Positions 60,447 to 64,000 of a stretch of 64,000 nucleotides of DNA are shown piece by piece. The notes under the pieces are model-generated. The model had not been told where the DNA came from and did not search any database. It was given only the letters and a program-made list of their open reading frames with translations. The DNA is from Trichormus variabilis 0441. Lineage in GTDB: Bacteria > Cyanobacteriota > Cyanobacteriia > Cyanobacteriales > Nostocaceae. The DNA is taken from positions 2,424,001-2,488,000 of the forward strand of contig NZ_CP047242.1 in NCBI RefSeq assembly GCF_009856605.1. The letters run 5' to 3'. Made by a program: the position numbers and the translations under genes. Each line of letters begins with the position of its first letter. Within the stretch, counting starts at the first letter, position 1.

Positions 60447-62660
60447 ATGACGATCGCCACCAGGTCTGGTATTAGTAAGCAAGTGGCTCTAAAATCAAGT
60501 TTCATCACGGGAATTGACTATAGTGTAGTCCATAAAATTCCTGGCAGAATTAGATTTCGCGTTCCCCTGGTAGCCCATGACCTCTATTATGCTCAACGCC
60601 TGCAAGAATTACTAGAATCTGACAGTCACGTATTGGAAGTACGGGTTAATCCCTGGGCGGCTTCTGTTGCTATTAGATATGAACAATCTGCTAGCAACAA
60701 TAGGCTAATGCAAGCTTATCTGGTAGGTTTACTGCATCAGGCTAAATTTAGTCAACAGTCAACAGTCAACAGTCAACAAGTCACAAAATCAAATGATGCT
60801 GGTGTAAAATTGCCAGCTTTGGCAACCATTTTAGCTTTATTGGGTTTGGGGTTTCCCATTCCCAGGGCGATAATTGCAGCGACAGTGGGGCTGGCAGCTT
60901 TACCTATAGCGAAACGTGCTTATGCTAGCATTACCCAAAAACGAAAATTAAATATAGATTGTTTAGATTTTATCGCGATCGCCTTAACTTCTGCCCAAGG
61001 AAACCTTTTAACACCAGCTTTGGTGATGACATTGCATGAAATTGGCGATATGATCCGCGATCGCACCGCCAGAGTTACGGAAAATCATGCTGCCGATTTA
61101 CTGGCTTCTTTGGGGCATTACGCTTGGGTTGCACAACCAGATGGGCAGAAAAAACGCCTCCTTGCCACAGAGGTGCAACCACAAGATACAGTCATAGTTT
61201 ATCCCGGTGAACAAATCCCCGTAGATGGGCAAATATTACGCGGTAAAGCTTTAATTGACCAACAAAAACTCACTGGTGAATCCATGCCAGTTTTACGTCA
61301 GGTGGGAGAAGCGGTTTATGCCTCCACCTTACTCAGGGAAGGAGAAATTTACATCCAAGCTGAACGTGTAGGTACAGCTACCCGCGCCGGTGCAAGTATC
61401 GAGTTAGTCCAACAAGCACCAGTTCACGATACACGCATGGGTAACTATGCGGCGGACATTGCCGACCAAGCCATATTACCATCTCTAATTTTTGCCGGAC
61501 TGGTATTTGCAGCCACCCGTAACCCCGCCAGGGCTGCATCTATCCTCACCCTTGATTTTGTCACAGGTATCCGCGTCTCCCTACCAACGACTTTCCTCGC
61601 CGCCTTACACCACGCCACAAGACACGGTGTTCTCATCCGCAGTGGTCGCGCTTTGGAAAAATTGGCACAGGTAGATACATTAGTCTTTGATAAAACAGGC
61701 ACATTAACCAAAGGTGATATCGAAGTTGTGGAAGTGGAAATCATCGCCGACAGAATCACCACCCACAGACTTATAGCCCTAGCCGCCGCCGCCGAACAAC
61801 GCCTAACCCACCCAGTAGCGGAAGCGGTGGTACGTTATGCCGAGAAACAAGGTGTAGAAATTTTGCCCAGGCAAGAATTTGAGTACGAAATTGGTTTGGG
61901 TGTAAGAGCCGAAATTGACGGTGAACAAGTTATAGTAGGGAGCGATCGCTTTTTGCGTCAGTGTGGTATTCCCCTCGATTGTCTTTATGAGCCACATAGC
62001 TGCAATCATGCAGATTGTCCCAAGCACCTCAATTGTCGCATTTCTGCCCATGATTCTTTACTGTATGTGGCAGTAAATCAGGAGTTCCAAGGCGTAATCT
62101 ATTACACCGACCCCCTGCGCCCAGAAAGTCCAGCCGTGATTGAGAAACTACAAACCGAATACGGCATGGAAATACATCTACTGACAGGGGATAATCAGCA
62201 AAGGGCTATGGCTGTTGCGGCGGAACTGCATCTTCCCCTATCTCAAGTCCATGCAGAAGCATTCCCCGCACAAAAAGCCGAAATTATCCAGAAATTACAT
62301 GATTCAGGTAAAACTGTTGCCTTTACCGGCGATGGTTTAAATGATTCCATTGCCCTAGCTTATGCAGATGTCGCCATTTCCTTTGGTAGTGGTTCCGAAG
62401 TAGCCAGAGAAACAGCCGATGTTGTCCTGATGGATGATACCTTGACTAGTTTTGTGGAAGCAATAGCGATCGCTCGTCAAACCCAAGCAATAATTAAACA
62501 AAATATCAGTTTAGCCGTTGTTCCCAATTTAGCCGCTTTAGGACTAGCAACCACCGTAGGAATACATCCCCTAGCGGCAACTGTAGTTCATAATGGTTCA
62601 GCCATTGCAGCCGGGTTAAATGGTTTACGTCCCCTCATGCACAAAGACCCACCAAGATAG
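60447..62660 (+). CDS. P1B-like heavy-metal P-type ATPase, atypical
   Basis: A 737-residue ATP-driven cation pump. Residues 18-90 form an HMA-like beta-alpha-beta fold without the metal-binding CxxC (IPGRIRFRVPLVAHDLYYAQ). Core motifs: TGES in KLTGESMPVLR (about 275), phosphorylation site FDKTGTLTKGD (about 415), GDNQQRA (about 580), and GDGLNDSIALAYADVA (about 630). The sixth-helix metal motif, usually CPC or SPC, is replaced by LDFVTGIRVSLPT (about 370-382). A Cys/His-rich insert, CGIPLDCLYEPHSCNHADCP, lies in the nucleotide domain (about 507-526). Residues 102-111 are encoded by four AGTCAAC heptads. Cargo unknown. Confidence 0.85.
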   Translation: MTIATRSGISKQVALKSSFITGIDYSVVHKIPGRIRFRVPLVAHDLYYAQRLQELLESDSHVLEVRVNPWAASVAIRYEQSASNNRLMQAYLVGLLHQAKFSQQSTVNSQQVTKSNDAGVKLPALATILALLGLGFPIPRAIIAATVGLAALPIAKRAYASITQKRKLNIDCLDFIAIALTSAQGNLLTPALVMTLHEIGDMIRDRTARVTENHAADLLASLGHYAWVAQPDGQKKRLLATEVQPQDTVIVYPGEQIPVDGQILRGKALIDQQKLTGESMPVLRQVGEAVYASTLLREGEIYIQAERVGTATRAGASIELVQQAPVHDTRMGNYAADIADQAILPSLIFAGLVFAATRNPARAASILTLDFVTGIRVSLPTTFLAALHHATRHGVLIRSGRALEKLAQVDTLVFDKTGTLTKGDIEVVEVEIIADRITTHRLIALAAAAEQRLTHPVAEAVVRYAEKQGVEILPRQEFEYEIGLGVRAEIDGEQVIVGSDRFLRQCGIPLDCLYEPHSCNHADCPKHLNCRISAHDSLLYVAVNQEFQGVIYYTDPLRPESPAVIEKLQTEYGMEIHLLTGDNQQRAMAVAAELHLPLSQVHAEAFPAQKAEIIQKLHDSGKTVAFTGDGLNDSIALAYADVAISFGSGSEVARETADVVLMDDTLTSFVEAIAIARQTQAIIKQNISLAVVPNLAALGLATTVGIHPLAATVVHNGSAIAAGLNGLRPLMHKDPPR
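60750..60777. repeat. In-frame STRR (AGTCAAC x4) inside the ATPase gene
   Basis: Four perfect heptads AGTCAAC encode SQQSTVNSQ in the linker between the HMA-like domain and the first membrane helices. Gains or losses of three heptads would keep the frame. Confidence 0.85.
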
Positions 62661-62683
62661 AAAGATGATACATTGCTATTCTT

Positions 62684-62858
62684 AAAACCCCTATGCGAGG
62701 AGAGAGGCTTTGATTCTTTCTCCCCTTCCCTTGTAGGGCAGGGGTCGGGGGTTAGGTTTCAGAGAAAGTTGCACATTGCATATCCTTATAAACTGATATA
62801 GTGTTTTTCTGCTTTAGTTAAAAACTGAAACATTCTCGTTGGGAACTGAAACATTCTC
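62684..62858. repeat. Dispersed repeat and 15-bp direct repeat
   Basis: 62684-62763 is related to the CCCCTTCCCTTGTAGGG...GGGGGTTAGGT block seen near 18330. AACTGAAACATTCTC occurs at 62823-62837 and 62844-62858. Confidence 0.65.
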
Positions 62859-62877
62859 CTTTAGAACTAAAATCTTG

Positions 62878-63375
62878 ATGAATCAACCAACTATCAAACT
62901 CTTACCACAACATCAGCAAACCATCCTCAGTCATGCTGAAAGCGTCTATCCGGAAGAGTGTTGTGGGTTGATTATGGGATACGTAGCCAATAAGGCGAAA
63001 ATTGTAGTGGAAGTCATACCTACCGCTAACGCTTGGGAGACAGAAGCAGATAACTTTACCCAAGAAATAAACCAGACAAATATCACTTCCCCAGCCTCCA
63101 CCTTAAAAAGAAGATATGCGATCGCACCTCAAGTTATGTTACAGGTACAAAGGCAAGCGCGGGATAAGTCACTCAATATTATTGGTATCTATCACTCTCA
63201 CCCTGATCATCATGCCGTACCTTCAGAATGCGATCGCCTCTATGCTTGGCCTGGATACTCGTATATAATAGTTTCCGTCCAAAAAGGTATAGCCAGTGGC
63301 ATCCTTAGTTGGAGCCTTGATGATCATCATCAGTTTCAATCAGAAATAATTGATAACATAACTTTAAATACTTAA
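62878..63375 (+). CDS. JAMM/MPN+ metalloprotease (M67 family)
   Basis: A 165-residue zinc isopeptidase-like protein. It carries the JAMM set: Glu in PEECCGLIMGY (about 21-31) and YHSHPDHHAVPSECDRLYAW (HxH-x10-D, about 106-125). In bacteria such proteins process ubiquitin-like or sulfur-carrier C-termini (ThiS/MoaD/CysO type). The longest frame uses a TTG at 62839 in the direct repeat; ATG at 62878 gives MNQPTIKLLPQ. The E1-like MoeB/ThiF gene starts 64 bp downstream on the same strand, which supports a sulfur-carrier/Ubl processing role. Confidence 0.87.
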   Translation: MNQPTIKLLPQHQQTILSHAESVYPEECCGLIMGYVANKAKIVVEVIPTANAWETEADNFTQEINQTNITSPASTLKRRYAIAPQVMLQVQRQARDKSLNIIGIYHSHPDHHAVPSECDRLYAWPGYSYIIVSVQKGIASGILSWSLDDHHQFQSEIIDNITLNT

Positions 63376-63438
63376 GACTAAAGACCGACATCATTTTTCG
63401 ATACAATCAGTAGTCCGCGCTTCCGCATTCAAACTCCT

Positions 63439-64000
63439 ATGCTTAATCCCAACCTGGAAGATATCCAGTTAACTAAAGACGACTACGAACGCTACTCCCG
63501 CCACCTGATTTTGCCGGAGGTGGGAGTGGAAGGACAAAAACGGCTCAAAGCTGCCAGTGTACTGTGTATCGGTACAGGTGGACTGGGTTCACCACTACTG
63601 TTATATTTAGCTGCCGCCGGTATTGGACGCATCGGTATTGTCGATTTCGATGTGGTTGATACTTCCAACCTGCAACGCCAAGTCATCCACGGTACATCCT
63701 GGGTAGGTAAACCCAAAATTGAATCTGCAAAAAACCGCATACACGAGATTAACCCCTATTGTCAGGTTGACCTCTACGAAACTCGTCTCAGTTCCGAGAA
63801 TGCCCTAGATATCATCAGACCTTACGATATTGTGGTGGATGGTACAGATAACTTTCCCACCAGATATCTAGTCAACGATGCTTGCGTATTATTGAACAAA
63901 CCCAACGTCTACGGTTCCATTTTCCGCTTTGAAGGACAAGCCACAGTATTTAACTACGAAGGCGGGCCAAACTACCGCGACTTGTACCCAGAACCACCAC
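63439..64000 (+). CDS. moeB: E1-like MoeB/ThiF adenylyltransferase (partial)
   Basis: The first 187 residues of an E1-superfamily enzyme, cut by the window end. It opens MLNPNLEDIQLTKDDYERYS, then RHLILPEVGVEGQKRLKAAS (about 21-40), the ATP loop CIGTGGLGSPLLLYLAAAGI (about 43-62), DFDVVDTSNLQRQVIHGTSW (about 68-87) and DGTDNFPTRYLVNDACVLL (about 133-151). These are the MoeB/ThiF/UbaA signatures, activating the C-terminus of a MoaD/ThiS-type carrier. Whether it ends in a rhodanese domain, as many cyanobacterial copies do, lies beyond the window. Upstream is a JAMM protease gene. Confidence 0.9.
   Translation, partial: MLNPNLEDIQLTKDDYERYSRHLILPEVGVEGQKRLKAASVLCIGTGGLGSPLLLYLAAAGIGRIGIVDFDVVDTSNLQRQVIHGTSWVGKPKIESAKNRIHEINPYCQVDLYETRLSSENALDIIRPYDIVVDGTDNFPTRYLVNDACVLLNKPNVYGSIFRFEGQATVFNYEGGPNYRDLYPEPP

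Overview
The window looks like the chromosome of a filamentous, heterocyst-type cyanobacterium of the Nostoc/Anabaena (Trichormus) group. Evidence in the sequence: HIP1 octamers (GCGATCGC) throughout, heptanucleotide STRR arrays, many MITE-like palindromic repeats between genes, and typical cyanobacterial genes: fused panC-cmk, fused pyrF-pyrE, glycine-rich RRM protein, an AvGluR-type receptor channel, Tat-exported carbonic anhydrases and a homocitrate synthase. From memory, nifV2, sodB, ecaA, natE and a glutamate-receptor gene occur in this relative order in Nostoc sp. PCC 7120; I could not check this.

Layout. 0-4 kb: homocitrate synthase (nifV), then a photolyase split into two genes with the FAD half first. 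4-7 kb: type II NADH dehydrogenase and an SDR enzyme. 6.7-9.2 kb: an overlapping three-gene unit (DUF433, AAA ATPase, DUF4435/TOPRIM) that resembles the PARIS anti-phage system AriA/AriB with an extra small protein. 9.2-12 kb: metabolite repair and folate genes (nnr, NUDIX, folK). 12.5-18 kb: a bifunctional penicillin-binding protein with an Arg/Ser-rich tail, then an XPB-type helicase overlapping a Bax1/DUF790 nuclease. 18-24 kb: pentapeptide-repeat membrane protein, MDR oxidoreductase, AI-2E-family transporter. 24-30 kb: pyrF-pyrE, a Tat-exported molybdoenzyme with its cytochrome b, a peptidoglycan-binding beta-propeller protein, a PHP phosphoesterase. 31-39 kb: sodB, panC-cmk, and envelope enzymes (RlpA, MltA) with glutaminase. 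39-49 kb: APC permease, a cNMP-binding protein with an alpha carbonic anhydrase, RRM protein, comF, GNAT, miaE, SDR, tRNA-Ser. 49-57.6 kb: ferredoxins, nuclease, inositol phosphatase, J-domain/TPR protein, hisZ, PEP-CTERM protein, natE-like ABC ATPase and an ionotropic glutamate receptor homologue. 58-64 kb: two tandem Tat-exported beta carbonic anhydrases between two copies of one MITE family, an unusual P1B-like ATPase, and a JAMM protease next to an E1-like MoeB/ThiF that runs off the end.

Most genes are monocistronic or in short pairs with housekeeping roles. The main points of interest are the PARIS-like operon with DUF433, the split photolyase with a possible Fe-S cysteine set, XPB-Bax1, the receptor channel with a non-canonical pore, the P-type ATPase without a CPC motif, and repeats that have supplied coding sequence (a start codon, a stop codon and an in-frame linker) or whose central loop is inverted between copies. 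Starts were re-chosen where the longest reading frame ran into repeats or lacked a ribosome binding site.
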